From contig OX419762.1 in assembly GCA_948567375.1 (NCBI GenBank), forward strand, positions 36,499,034 to 36,563,033: DNA of 64,000 bases. The letters are read 5' to 3'. The notes under the pieces are model-generated. The model worked only from the letters and a program-made list of their open reading frames with translations. It did not search any database and was not told the DNA's origin. Made by a program: the position numbers and the translations under genes. The DNA comes from Lunularia cruciata (taxonomy: Eukaryota > Streptophyta > Marchantiopsida > Lunulariales > Lunulariaceae). Numbering within the stretch: the stretch's first letter is position 1; every line of letters begins with the position of its first letter. Below, piece by piece: positions 20,990 to 33,000 of this stretch.

Positions 20990-21470
20990 TAGATATTCCA
21001 ATATTACATCCAATAGATAATAACAAGTAATGGATGAGGGTTTGGGGTCCTGCACCAACCTTCATATTCTTACAGTCTTACCAATGGTCCATCACTATTG
21101 ATGGTCACATATAATTGTGAAGCAGCGGTACAATGTTGCAATGTGGTTTCATCAACATTTCAAATATCTTACAACAAAACATTCTCCAAACTTTTGCAAA
21201 TATCAAGTAGTTGTTTCTCAATTCATCTAGGGTTAGTTGAGCTATGCTCACCGTATTGATGCCTGCTAGTACCCTTCTTGTGGAACCTTTCTGGTTCAAA
21301 TATTTTTGGAGCCAACCATTTGATGTCTTGAAGTCAACGATATGATGCTTAAGCTCTAGAGTAAGGTCATTAGCATAATAGTTCAAGTCATGAAGTTTTG
21401 TCATGAATTTCTTAGGCTTTGCTTTGAGGAACTTCCTCTATGATTTAGAGGAAGGGTTTAGGGTTTAGCA
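20990..21470 (-). pseudogene. pogo/CENP-B-like DDE transposase remnant
   Basis: The frame 21105-21404 (minus) contains LKHHIVDFKTSNGWLQKYLN, a spacer and LTLDELRNNYLIFAKVW. This is the pattern of the CENP-B-type helix-turn-helix of pogo/Tigger-like transposases (FxxSxGWLxxF) followed by the linker to the catalytic core. In the next frame NVDETTLQHC follows, matching the (N/Y)xDET block that holds the first catalytic Asp. A frameshift and stops separate the two. The rest of the DDE domain is missing. Confidence 0.55.
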
Positions 21471-21587
21471 GTAGTGAGCAGATCAAAGACTCTTCTTACA
21501 CCCATTTGGTAGTGGATTGATCAATGTTTGTTATGATCGAGTCCAAATCTTTGATAATTTTATTCACTATTACCTATTGGCAATGAT

Positions 21588-22045
21588 TGTAATATTTTGA
21601 CGATATGAGAAACTCCAAGAGAAATAAAAAATTTCATTCTTAAATACTGCGATGCACCAAATGAGCATCTTATCTTTATTATATAGCAAAGACAAAGAGA
21701 GCTACAAGATTGGATCAAATAAATGGATTGATGATCCATTTGTGAATTCCATCTTTAGATTAGGTTGCATGAATTGGTGACATGTCAATATTTGTTTAAT
21801 TTGGTTGATCAAACAGAATTGACCAAAGACAATCTTTGGAAAATCTTCTTATAAGAAATTTAAAATAATATGGATAAAAGTGCACATTGGAAAGCTCTCA
21901 ATGAACAAACATAGAAGAGTGAAGGTAATGACTTTTTCTTCATAGGAAGAAAAGAAATTTTCATTTTTTGTGATCTAATTCATAAATTTAAATATCTAAA
22001 ATTAACTTTTTAATTTTTATATTTTTTTAATATTTTTGTATTATA
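21588..22045 (+). repeat. Second copy of the solo-LTR-like repeat
   Basis: From TGTAATATT to GTATTATA. It shares with 19604-20207 the blocks CTCCAAGAG/CACCAAATGAGCATCTT, TTATATAGCAAA, TTGATGATCC, GGTGACATGTCA, TTGGTTGATCAAAC and GAAAGCTCTCAATGA. It is AT-rich and without a matching target duplication, so older. Confidence 0.65.
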
Positions 22046-23355
22046 AATTTTTATTTTTATCTAATTTTTATATTAAGATATATAATAGTATTAAAATTTT
22101 ATTAAAATAATTTTTATTTTAATAATAATATTACATCAAGTATGTGTCACATATATTCGAGTTTAGATTCCTTATAATTTTGTTCACCGTTAGTTGTGGT
22201 ACTCTAAAGTAAATAACAACTTCACTTTGCATTTTGCAAGTTTTGACATAATTGATTATTTTCAATTTATGAGCTAGAGTGAGCTGTGCTCGCTTTGCAT
22301 CCTTAGCAATGGCTTATAAATTACTAAACATATTATCGAAATCCTTCAAAACTATTTCTATTCGTTCGAATGTAACTTCAACTCTGAATTGCACAATTCG
22401 CCATGATGACACCACTGTCCGTCCCAATACGTGTCACTATACAGTCCCAACTAGTTTCACCTCGATCCCTCCGAGAAAGATGAGGTACATGCACGACATG
22501 GCCGTATAGTGGCCATTTGGCCTTCAGCTTACTTTACGGTTGACATAAGTAAGTACCGACGACCTTTTAATTATTGAATGAATCTGAGATGCGTTTAGCA
22601 ACTATTAGTTGAAAGCTCTATCAATCTCACCTAACAACCTCACTTGTCACGCTCTCCGAAATTAGAAACTAGTCCAGTCATTATGACATGCATGGCATGG
22701 TGTCCAACTAGTCTCTCCAAGCCAGATTAAAGGTACTTCCTGTGTGTCAAACCAACAAGTCGCAAATGGGTAGACACTATTTGCAAACTCAGACTGGAGC
22801 CCAGTGACGTGCCCAGATGCCCACGTATAAAATCGTAATAATGATGATTTAGCATCAATTTGTCAGTTAGGTCTTCCCACACATTGAAGAAAGTTTCCCT
22901 CAGGTTTTGTGTTGCATATAACAAAATTTCTTTTCTCACAAGCAGGCTGTAGATTTCTACATAAAAACGGGGACACAGATCCTCTCCAGGTGAGAAATTG
23001 TCGAACATTGCGTATTGTCTCTACATGGATATAGGAATCGATGACTAGTTGCCTTCACAGATGCATATCACACACGTCGAACCAGAAGATCGATGCGGAC
23101 ACTGAATTTCGCAGAAATGGTTACGCTTCCCTGTATTCAGATGGGTTAGAAGCAGATATAATGCCCTTTCCCTGTCAAACAATCCACGCATGCACAGTAG
23201 GTTACTAGATTCTTGTTGCAACCCTCGTCATAGAGAAGAATTTACCATGATTTCCGTTAGCTCACTATGAGGCTAAATTTATTGTAATATATACTCCTTT
23301 ACTCCAATGTGAAGTCTAAGTTTTCGGAAACTTACTTCAGGAAACATAATGTCTA
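22046..23355. other. No recognised gene
   Basis: After an AT-rich start the base composition becomes balanced (22280-23240). The minus strand has an open stretch of 93 codons at 22727-23008 (…FSPGEDLCPRFYVEIYSLLV…) that I do not recognise. It may be a host exon or pseudogene. Confidence 0.35.
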
Positions 23356-23359
23356 GCTT

Positions 23360-23638
23360 ACTTTAGACAGCATGTATCCATTGTTCTACAGAGTGCAGTG
23401 GCTGGTGCAATCCATGGGAGAGTAATCACATTAGGTGATGTTTCTTCGGATGCTCCAGTTGTGTGTGGACCGTACGATTTGCATAGCTCGGATATCTTAG
23501 GTGCGGTAGGGCAGATTTCTCATACAGACTCGATTGGGGCTTAGCCCCATGTTACCTTTTTTGTCTCTCCTTTGTCCGGCTTGATGGGGTCTTCCCATCC
23601 TTCATTTTTCCTATGCGGTCGCCTTTTTTCAAGTTTTC
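23360..23638 (+). mobile_element. 3'-UTR/tail fragment of the RLE-type LINE family
   Basis: About 280 bp colinear with 20240-20572: ATTGTTCTACAGAGTGCAGT, GAGTAATCACATTAGGTGAT, TCTTCGGATGCTCCAGTTGT, GCATAGCTCGGATATCTTAG, GGGGCTTAGCCCC, the GCTTGATGGGGTCTTCCCATCC block and GCGGTCGCC plus a T-run. This copy has the least decayed tail in the window. Confidence 0.85.
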
Positions 23639-26600
23639 GGAAACCGAAATGCAAGTTTACAACCCTATGTAACTTTGTTGCATGACAAAAGTGGTTAAAA
23701 TAGAGTCTTTATTTTAGATTTTCCAACACCCTCATGACTTCAGGGACCACGTCACACTGAATTTCTCTACTCACGTGACGGAGTACCTACGATTCAGATT
23801 CAGATTTATTACAGGTTCCTTGTCCAAGTTTATAGATCGATGGTAGTAGAAACTAGAAAGTTTGACGAGGAATTAGACAGCCAATGTCAAACGTAAGATC
23901 TGGTTTCGATGTTTGATAGTTAGTACTTTCCATCGAGTTCGCCCATGTAATTGGGCCCCAACATTCTCGGCCTTGTTGCGCACCATCCTCGAAAGGCATA
24001 TAGTGAACAGCGTAAGTTCATGCGCGCCGTAAAACGGAGGTTAGCGATTTGCGTAGGCCCGGACTAAAAGAAATATAATTTACAATTTGTTCAAAATAAA
24101 TGAGTTGCAACTGTAGGAGACTTAATTCCATTGCGAAATGCTTTGGAAATGTTACCACAATGTAGCTTTTCCTATCACTAGCAATACGAATCTATCCCAA
24201 ATCCTCGTAAACTTATGTCATGACCATCCTAAGGATACTATTTTCTACAAGTTCTTTACAGAGAAGTGTGTATCGAAGTTGGTGGATTTGGTGGAGAAAA
24301 GTAAAAGTCACGAGATAACAACAGAATATAACTCGCATTCAACTCTTACTAACACGAGTGAATTTGTTTCTTTTCTATGGCTCCCGGAGATATTAGCTAT
24401 AAAGATATTGGCGCAGCAATTCGGAGAATAGTAATGACTAACGAGTATTAATTTCCAAATTCACTTGGAGCTTTTCTCGGGTATTCTAAACAAACCAAAT
24501 TCCTATAAAGACATACTAATGGATTAGGGGTTTCAACACTTCCTTTACAATTCTAGGAATTCTACTAACGAAATTTATCGGTGGTCAACCTCATCCCCAT
24601 GACGTTTCCAAAAACAAAAATGTGGTCGTTTATTCCACAGTGAATACAATTTGAATTGTTGCTGCTGGGTTGTTGCTGAACTGGAATGCACTACTGGGTG
24701 CAAGGGTTAGCCTGGACGGTTTTTGGTGCAATAACTGATTGTGCTTATTTCCTCTCTCTTTTTTTGGCGAAATATGAAACTTCATAGTAAAACGAGCTCT
24801 TTAAGGAAGTCCTCAAGTCTCTAGGAAAGTGTTCATACTTTATGTTAGAATGGTAGCATTAACTTTGATCCTATATTCCTTTTGTAACCTTAATTAGAAG
24901 TTTTATTTGGCTATTTAGAGAATGAAAATCCATAGCCCAAATTAATCCTTCGAAAACTTTCTTTCTTCTATTTATATTTAAAAGGAAACTCAACGAAGGA
25001 TTCTAAGTTAATGTACCAATGTCGTCAAATCAACATTGAATAACGAGTAAAGCTTCTAGATGAATGGGTTTAATCCTAAAACCAAAACATATGATTTCAG
25101 ATTTGATTAACCTATTGAAAAACTAGGTCAAGATAGAAATTAACGAAAAGCTAAATAGCTTCAGCGTTGATGGATCTTCAGGGGAATCTGGTTTATTTAA
25201 AATACCCTCCCAAGAAGATAAACCAAATTTAAGTAGACCAAATCCCCACGAAGCTAAATAACTTAAGCATCATATTACTGTATTGATATTTGCTTGATGA
25301 ATAATATTTTTTACTTCTATGTTACCTCAAATAGTTATTCACATATCTCTTGTGCTTATTCTCCTAAATTTTTGTTGAAATTAAGCCAATATTATCCTTC
25401 TTGTCTTGACCCAACTAATATATTCTCTGTCACCCAAATAATTCAAACGTATTAGGCCACCATGATGGGTAAATCCAGTCTAGACTACCTATAGTCTTTC
25501 CCACACACTGATTGAGAAAATTTTGTAGACATCATTTTAATCTTTTACTGCTAACGTCCTCTTTGTCTTCTTTTCTTTCCCTCCGTCCTTTAGTAAAACA
25601 TATTTGGGAGTATAGAAGATTCAGATTTTGAGATTAATAATAATAATAATAATCTACTAATAATATATTGTCAATTTTTTTTACCGGATTAAGTTTAAAT
25701 ATTCAAAGTCTCAGTTACATGTTTTACTACTAATCCTGGGTGGAGCTTTCAGGATGAAAATAACCAAAATTCTTTATCGAAAACCCATATGAAGTATGGA
25801 ATTAAGTCCTATGTATTTTTTAGTTCAGACGCATTAGAACACTAAGAACAAGCGCTACAATGGCAAAGGCGCATTGAAATGAAAGCATGTCTCGATCTCA
25901 CATTCAAAGTGCTTATCCATCGGCTAGTTATCTTAATCGGAAATATTAACATTGTCTTTGTACACATCATGTTAAGTGAAGTTTCCTTGAAATGTTCCGT
26001 TACATATGACTTTCCCCTCCTCCCAGAACTCATGAGGATTCATGACAGTCAAGGATTTTCACCTATGTGCACTCTTCTGCGTGAACTTCATCTTCTGTTA
26101 CTTGTGTTGATAGATAGATTGAGTATCACGTAAATATGCCGAATAGATTTTCATGGCGGAACATGTGTGTAGAAACGAAAGACATGTCCCGCTGGCTGGC
26201 CCAGCAGCCATGTCACAGGACTTTTCAAGCATGATCTCAAATACTGAGTTTGTCATGTGCTTTTATTCTAAGTAGAGACTTGGCTTTTTCAGATTACAGC
26301 AATTTTACAAAAGCTTATGAGCACTACCCCTCCCTGACTCACCATCGATCCTTAAGAACTTCATGAAGTGGAGTGTATGAGCGACTTCAGTAGTGTCAGT
26401 CAGCACCACTTGTTTAGAGAATCTTCTTGCACGAGATCAGTTCAGGAAGTAACATACTTCCGATCTCAGCAGTAATGCCAAAACTTACTAATCAAGTGTC
26501 CAAGAAGAAAGTTTGACTAGTGTGGTTCTTGCTTTTCTTTGGCTTCTCGTTTACTCGTAGTTTGGTTTTAGACTAACTACGACGAAGAACAACTGCATTT

Positions 26601-27470
26601 GATAATTTTGATTCTATTGCAAAGTAAATCCAAATCAATTTACGAACAACACAAAAGTCAAAAAACTTGTCAGCCTGTCCCTTATCCTGGGGGAGAAAAG
26701 TATCGTCATGTATTGTTGATCACCTGCTATTCATATTTCCGTTAACTGCGTAGCTGTTACTGTACTTCTGGTGAGAGGAAGTTAACATTCAGATGGTGTA
26801 TGATCTACGCACAAGCACCAAGTTAAGGAGTCTAGGAGTCATGTTTACTTCCAGCTTTGTTGATGTGTATAATTCAGGTGACAGCAATACATCCTATGTG
26901 ACCATCACCTCTAGGCCCCTACTTTGTTGTTGCTGGCCCCATATGTTCTTGTAGATTTACAAAGTCCGTATCTGAATTTTCAACTCCTGAATTTTCAATC
27001 CGAGTCTATGCTCCTTTAACTACCTTTAACTACCTTTAACTACCCCACTTGTCGAAAGGATCCGTTGATCCCTTCTTACTCGATCCGCTGTTAACAAACG
27101 CAGCACTTACAGTAGCTACACTTCATTGCCAGCAGACGGCAGCGTTAGAGCTGTTTACTCGTCCTGCGTAAAGCCGATCCTGTGTGGATTATCATTTCCA
27201 ATAAACTCTTGGTCGTTTCCTCCACCTGGCACAATGTTGGAGCTGTAGAAAACGTATTAGACTGTTTATTCGGCTTGAGGAACTCCTGGCTCTGAATCCT
27301 AAGCGAAGCTTCTTGCAAAGGTTTATTGTTTATTAATCAAACATAGCGTGCATGTCGCTCGTGCTTTCCGACCATGGCTTTGACCTGCTGTCACATCCTT
27401 TGTATTCTAGCAAGATCCATTAGTTGGAGAAGATTGCTTTAAAGAGTAGATAATCAGCTACAAATTCTCG
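23639..27470. other. No recognised gene
   Basis: No convincing exon. Open frames at 24138-24431 (+) and 25842-26133 (both strands) match nothing I know. A TAA-repeat microsatellite lies at about 25633-25655, and three copies of CTTTAACTAC at 27013-27043. GC content rises after 26100, towards the mitochondrial insertion. Confidence 0.4.
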
Positions 27471-27476
27471 ATCGTA

Positions 27477-27494
27477 GTGTGTGTGTGTGTGTGT
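27477..27494 (+). repeat. GT dinucleotide repeat
   Basis: About nine GT units, ending 18 bases before the mitochondrial insertion begins. Confidence 0.85.
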
Positions 27495-27512
27495 TTTCAC
27501 CACGTTTTTAAA

Positions 27513-27585
27513 AGGAGAATAGTTCCCATGGTAGAACAATGGTCTCCAAAACCAAAGGTTAAGGGTTTGAATCCCTTTCCTCCTG
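27513..27585 (+). tRNA. Mitochondrial-type tRNA-Trp(CCA), in a nuclear insertion
   Basis: The cloverleaf folds as follows. The acceptor is AGGAGAA with TCCTCCT (6 of 7 pairs) and the D stem GTTC/GAAC. The anticodon loop is CTCCAAA, giving anticodon CCA, on a stem with one A-A mismatch at its base. The T arm AAGGG-TTTGAAT-CCCTT is perfect, and the discriminator is G. The pattern is that of bacterial tRNA-Trp, as expected of a native plant mitochondrial gene and not of a nuclear one. Probably not expressed in the nucleus, though the internal promoter boxes are not destroyed. Confidence 0.8.
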
Positions 27586-27797
27586 ATTTAACAACGAATG
27601 TGAAAACCCGAGGCGCTAAGCGCTTGTTTATCCCATCCTTAATTCCGGAAAGGAACCGTAAGATACATAGGCCTTCAATGGCTCTCTTTTGGTTTCAAAT
27701 CCTTATACTGGCTTTTTTAGTTGACCGGCGGGGACGGCTTGTAGTCCCGGGATATTTTGATAGACGGCACCGTTTAGGAAGTCTTAGGTCCAGGGCC

Positions 27798-27860
27798 ACA
27801 AGCTTAGCTAACGCAATACCTGTCGTAGGAGACACTATAGTAACTTGGCTTTGGGGTGGC
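27798..27860 (+). pseudogene. Mitochondrial cytochrome b (cob) fragment
   Basis: Encodes [20 protein letters not shown] plus one Gly, followed at once by TAG. In the family this is the conserved stretch after the WGATVI motif (…[25 protein letters not shown]…), around residue 155-175 of plant cob. Only 21 codons are present. No group II intron boundary (GTGCG) follows, so the edge is a recombination or insertion edge rather than an intron. Confidence 0.85.
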
Positions 27861-27870
27861 TAGACAATGC

Positions 27871-28865
27871 AACCTTAAATCGTTTTTTTAGCCTTCATTA
27901 CTTACTTCCAGACCAATTTTGGGCTAACATAAAGTTTGAAAATATAAAACAAATTACTGAAAATAGGTAACAAAAATAAGCCAACTAATGTGGTATTTGG
28001 CCGTTTTGTACTGATTCATGCTGACATAGCATAGGACCCGTAAACTGATGTAAACGATGCGATGTAAGCTGTTTCGTCATGTCAAAGAAAACATCTTGGC
28101 TGGTGTGGCATAGTGGGGCTCAAGAAGTACGTTTACCTACTTCAGGACCACTGATCGAATCAGTGGTCCAACGAGATTTTGCAAATAAACTTCAACAGAT
28201 TTGCCCAAGCATCAAGATATGAACTCTTTCGCACTTGTTTGTAAACGTTTTGGTTCAACTTGCATAGTTCAACCTACAGACCTTCTTTGTCCTGTCTCTC
28301 TGATCACCAGTGCAATGGTCAGCGTCCAGGAAACTTTTATGTGAAGCTCAAATTGTCTAAGATGTCCTGTGCTACATCAGACATTGAAACCTGGCTTCCG
28401 TACCGGTATAAAGTAAATCGTGATGCAAAGGTAGACAATAGGTAGACAGAAGAGACTTGGTAAATCTGAACTGAGAGTTGCGGTAAACAAAGTCCGCCCC
28501 TGTTTCGACAATGTTATTTTGACATAGAGCCAACGTTCTTAGCCGCCGATTATTTTCGCGATTGAAAAGCCTTTCATATCTCCTGTATAGTGAGTTCCAT
28601 CAATATAATTGTAGCTTCTGATTATACCTACAGTTTAAACCATGGTCATAGATAAAGAAGGTGAAAATGAAAGGACAGAAAAACTGACAAAATAAGCTAC
28701 GTGTGGTATTCATAAGATGGAAAAGAAATAATTAAGTACATAGACGTGCGAATTTCTCATGTCACCGACCACGAGCTTAATATGAGGAATGTGCATGAAA
28801 ATAACCAAAGGTTTCACTCTGCGGGACATAAACACTGTTTTAGACTTTTAACGCGAGGATCACTG
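27871..28865. other. No recognised gene
   Basis: Between the mitochondrial insertion and the tRNA gene. Short frames only, including 28260-28445 (+), which resembles nothing I know. Confidence 0.4.
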
Positions 28866-28871
28866 TCAGAA

Positions 28872-28945
28872 GCTTCTATAGCTCAGTTGGCTAGAGCACC
28901 CGTTTAGTAAGCGGGAGGTCCTGAGTTCAACTCTCAGTGGAAGCA
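28872..28945 (+). tRNA. tRNA-Thr(AGT)
   Basis: Acceptor GCTTCTA pairs with TGGAAGC. The D stem is GCTC/GAGC, the anticodon stem CCCGT/GCGGG around loop TTAGTAA (anticodon AGT, decoding ACU and, after A34 deamination, ACC/ACA), and the T arm CTGAG-TTCAACT-CTCAG. Discriminator A at 28945. The internal A and B box positions read TAGCTCAGTTGG and GAGTTCAACTC. No intron. A cytosolic, Pol III-transcribed gene that looks functional. Confidence 0.93.
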
Positions 28946-28948
28946 GCA

Positions 28949-28953
28949 TTTTT
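28949..28953 (+). terminator. Pol III terminator of the tRNA-Thr gene
   Basis: A run of five T on the coding strand, four bases after the discriminator base. Confidence 0.75.
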
Positions 28954-29234
28954 GCACCCAATCGGGTTTTCACTTGTTGCAACTCTGGCAACTCTGGCAC
29001 TTATATCCCTGGTAGTAACCACATTTGTGCGTGCAGTCTTCTTCGAGAAGATGGCACTCGAGTCAGATACATCATCTTCCTTTCTTTTACCATGAAGTAT
29101 CCCTGATACAAAATTGGTGATAACGCAGCGGGTGAAATTTCACTTGGACAAATATGCTCGTGTCCACTTTTAACTACACAGTTCACTTTGTTCTCGCGTC
29201 CGTTGGTGGAAGTAAATCGAATGAAACCGCGCGC

Positions 29235-29365
29235 GTGTGGAAACAAGAAGGATGGGAAGACCGCATTTTGCCGTACAAGGAAAAGACAAAAGGGCTTAGC
29301 CCCATTTTACCCCCTTAAATGGGGCTAAGCATCAAAAGTATCGGTAAAAGGAATCTGCCCTATAG
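29235..29365 (-). mobile_element. Tail fragment of the RLE-type LINE family
   Basis: The minus strand reads GTGCTATAGGGCAGATT, then two GGGCTTAGCCCC-type units in inverted arrangement, CTTTTCCTTGTACGG and CTTCCCATCCTTCTTGTTTC. It lies between the tRNA and ELP2. Confidence 0.7.
29294..29330. repeat. Perfect 14-bp inverted repeat inside the LINE tail
   Basis: GCTTAGCCCCATTT (29294-29307) and AAATGGGGCTAAGC (29317-29330) around a 9-nt loop. The two halves are two copies of the GGGGCTTAGCCCC unit facing each other. Confidence 0.9.
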
Positions 29366-30011
29366 CACAAGAAAGAAGAATCTGTAGTTCTGCTTTCACT
29401 AGTAGCAGTTGCCTGGATGATCCACTTAGGTGCAGTTCACAAACCATATATATCACCTGTCTTTCTCTTGTCAATTATAGGTGTCTACAGTTGACAACGA
29501 GAATGACAGCATTAGTAGTCCATGATGTAAATTGCAACAGGTAATTCCGAAGGGGATCTTATTTTTTGCTAAGAGCTTATTGACGTTCTGCGTCCAAACC
29601 TGGCAGCTGGAACTTAGGAACTTCCGTCTGATTTGTTAATAGGAGCCTGAATAGTATGGTCAGGAGTCACTACTGAACTAAACTACTTCTCTAGCGCAAG
29701 AGAGTTCACTATCTGAACCCCGGGCATGAAACCTTCTCAAGGTCTGCACCCCACATGTGCATCAGTGAGTGGGAAGATCCTACGGGGTTAGGGTGTTGAG
29801 GCCATCCCTATGTCGTACCGCGCTTACTTGTATCAAGCATCTCCCTGGGCAGTACAATCTCTTCAGTCAGTGCCAGCCTTTTAACAAAGTCGTCACATAA
29901 GAACATCCGTAGCACCCGGTATTGGCTCTGAATAATATGGTTTCTCCATAAAAGATCCAAAACAATTTTGGCCATCATGAATTATTTTCAATTTTCCCGC
30001 AAGAATATCTC
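29366..30011. other. Intergenic, includes ELP2 3' flank
   Basis: No coding frame recognised. The segment next to 30012 should contain the ELP2 3' UTR and polyadenylation site on the minus strand. Confidence 0.5.
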
Positions 30012-33000
30012 TTATGCTAACTTTACATTGTACAAGCGTATTGAGTGATCTGCCCCGCAAGATGCTAGTTGCAAAAAGTCATTTACAGGTTGCTCCGAGG
30101 TACTAGAGTCTGCCGTGCTTGGTGCTATTTCCGGTGACGTGATTCTTTCGTGACCAGAAAGATGGGTTCTCCATGTTAATCGCCGCACTGTAGCGACATG
30201 ACATAGATAGCTATCTAACTTCTGTAAGATTGACAGCTCGAGCTTCCACAACTTCGTCGAAGAAGTACTTCGATCTGCAACAGCGAGATTGAAGTCACTT
30301 TCCAAGGCTTTCTTGAGTGAACCTTGCCATAGCTCCAGAGAACCATCTTCCATTCCCACGGCAAGAATGTAAGCCCTTTGGTTTGGCTGCTTGGGACCCC
30401 ACGCCACAGCAGTGACACTGCTCTTGAATGTGGGGAGGCTGATTATGTTCTGGACTTGAACCCCATCATCTGTGTCTTGAACAGCCCATATTTTCACCGT
30501 TTTGTCTCGTGATCCTGTGGCAAAGAAGCTATCACACTGGCTCCAAGAGCACGCCCAGATTATCCGTTTGTGTCCATCAGCTCTTGTGACCAGTTTGTAG
30601 GGAGATGGTGAGTCTGCTCCATCATCTGTGTCACGCACCCACCAGATTACCGGGTCAGATTCTTTGCAGCATTTACCAGTACTTGAATCCTCCACTTGAG
30701 GGACCAAGGAAAGTGTACCTTTGTTGCAGAGCTCTCCGCTGGGTTCTAATTCACAATCGCTAATGAAAGATTCATTAAGATAAACTATCCGTCTGGACAA
30801 GTGAATGCAATCTTCTTCACCCTTGCAGCATTGTTCAAGGGTCATATTAAACCAGCTGGCATGGCATCCTTATTGCACAAGACAAACTGAATGCATCGTT
30901 TATGCTCTCAGCGTGAAACAAATTACTGGATCAAGCTTTCTATAAATGCTTCCGAATAGATATCAAAGTTTATGCTTACCACTACATATCTATCTCAAAA
31001 AAACGCAAGTCGGTGGTAGACAAATATTTTCAGTAGCAAATGAAGGCGTGTTGACGAACCTGTGGTCACTCGCTCGAATAGAGAAAGGTGACGGTCTCTA
31101 GAAACAGAGAGCAGAAATCGATCATTATGAGAAAATTCCATTTGTGTCACCGTGAGCACGTGAGATTTCAATTGGTCAATTGGTCTCCACGAGTTAATTT
31201 GCCACAACCAGATTTGAGCGAAATTGCTCGACTGTGCCTGGCATAAATCAGGTTTTCAACGAATAAGGCCACATTACTAAACCCCGGTGTTCGCAAGCCA
31301 CATTACTGAACTTACTCTCTATCCTTGTGCAAGAAAAGAGAATCACTTCCTTAACCCCAAGGGCAAAGGAATATGTAGATTGAGGGGCTAGTGTTAAAAG
31401 CAGCAAAAGAGGTAGGCACTCTAAACATGAGTCAACAAAACCTAGCATGAAACACATTGGGCATGTTAAACGACTGTCTCGATCTGTAAATACCTTGCAA
31501 GCAGTGGCCAGCAGTTTCCCGGTATGATCACAGCACATGGAGAAGAGCTCATTCCCATGACCATAAAGTTTGTGCGTTTCAGGCCAGAGAGTATTTTGAC
31601 ACAAATGTTCCTCAAACGGAGGTTTTGTCAAAACAGATGGTAAAGCATCAGGTACTGAATCCATGGCATTCAGACCCGCTTCATCGAAGTCTTTCACTGC
31701 TGTAAGGTCATTTCCTTTACCTACACAGAGAATTATACCAAATTTTCACGATGAATCAAACCCAAAGTTAATATTCTTAAATCCTTATTCCTTGACTAAT
31801 CGCTAGACAGAGGATACAAAGACACCCTTCAGCTTTTGCTTTGCACAAACCTCGAGAATAAATCGGTTTCTGAGACAGCCCAAGAGCAGACATGTTAGCC
31901 CCTAAGATCTTCACGTCCTCTCGATTTAATCCATCCTCTTTAGTCACCTTGCCCCCAACAGTGAAATCCAGCGTGTCTAAAAATGCTCCAGGTGCCTCAA
32001 ACACTCTCGCCACCTTCTCATCAGCCCCACTGACATATCGATGGTTACCAGTGCCCGCAACAATGGCCAGGCAGTTCAAGTCATGACCATGAACTTGAGG
32101 TCGTCCAATCTCGTGCCAGGACAAGCTGTCATTTCCCGTCTCCTTCTTAATCCGATTCCAACAGGCGAATATTCTAGCTGTCTTCAGTTCCCAGTTAAAA
32201 AAGAACGGCGAGTAAGAAAGGGGACACCAAATTATTTGTACGTGATTACTAACCAGTTATAATGTCATGAAATGTCGTATAGAAAGGAAGGACACCAAAT
32301 GATTCGTAATGATTGTAAGATGCTCAATTTGATTCCTATCACCACTAACCATAGAGACTCAAAGAGTTATCGGATGACAAAAAGCAATCCCTAAAGAGGA
32401 GGCATCTAAACCCATAAATATGTGCAAATCATTTCGTAATGGTAGTCATCACGTAGAATACCTGATCGTCGCTAGCAGAGAGCAAAAACTGGCTCGTCTT
32501 TGACCACGCCAGATCTACAACTGGTGCAGAATGTCCTGAGGGAGTCAGCTGTGGCTCCCACTCTTGTGAATCCAACTCTTTCCAGAGGTGGAGAGAACCC
32601 CCATAGCCATGAGCAAGAATTGCATTCCCATGAGAACCCCATACTCCTCCATAAAACCCGAGGGCTGAGTGACTTAGTTCCCCTACAGTAACTTCGTTCA
32701 TCCATATTCCCGACTCTGTGCTGGGTTTCCAAATCATCATGGTCCGGTCCATCGAAGCCGAAAGGACACACATTGCTTCCGCTTCCTCCAGTTCAACAAC
32801 CTCTGTACCACTTTGCTCGACCGGTGAACCACAGCCATGAGGTTGCCATCTGACAGTATATACCCAATCTTCATGACCGAGCAATAAAGATTCAAGCGAC
32901 ACCTGCCAAAGCGCATCTCCGACTTTGAATACAGGGCCGTCGATAAATGTCTTCAAACTCAATTCCAACCTCGATGATGTTCCCTCGCTACTTGTATCTC

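Larger units (their letters stand above)
27513..27862 (+). other. Nuclear mitochondrial DNA insertion (NUMT)
   Basis: Two pieces with mitochondrial identity lie about 210 bp apart: a complete bacterial-type tRNA-Trp (27513-27585) and a cytochrome b fragment (27798-27860). The DNA between them stays open on the plus strand but is not a protein I recognise; it may be mitochondrial spacer. The two parts need not have been neighbours in the organelle: the cob match starts and stops abruptly. The outer ends are estimates. Confidence 0.7.

Noticed and set aside
27586-27797. Plastid origin of the DNA next to the mitochondrial-type tRNA
   Set aside because: Compared mentally with small photosystem and cytochrome subunits; no match. 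The flanking trnW is of the bacterial/mitochondrial type and the cob piece is mitochondrial.
30215-30418. Minus-strand frame of 67 codons in ELP2 exon 10
   Set aside because: It is an overlapping frame of the WD40-coding exon. The WD40 frame (30012-30868) has clear homology.
32472-32771. Alternative minus-strand frame of 99 codons in ELP2 exon 6
   Set aside because: Shifted frame of the WD40 exon without homology.
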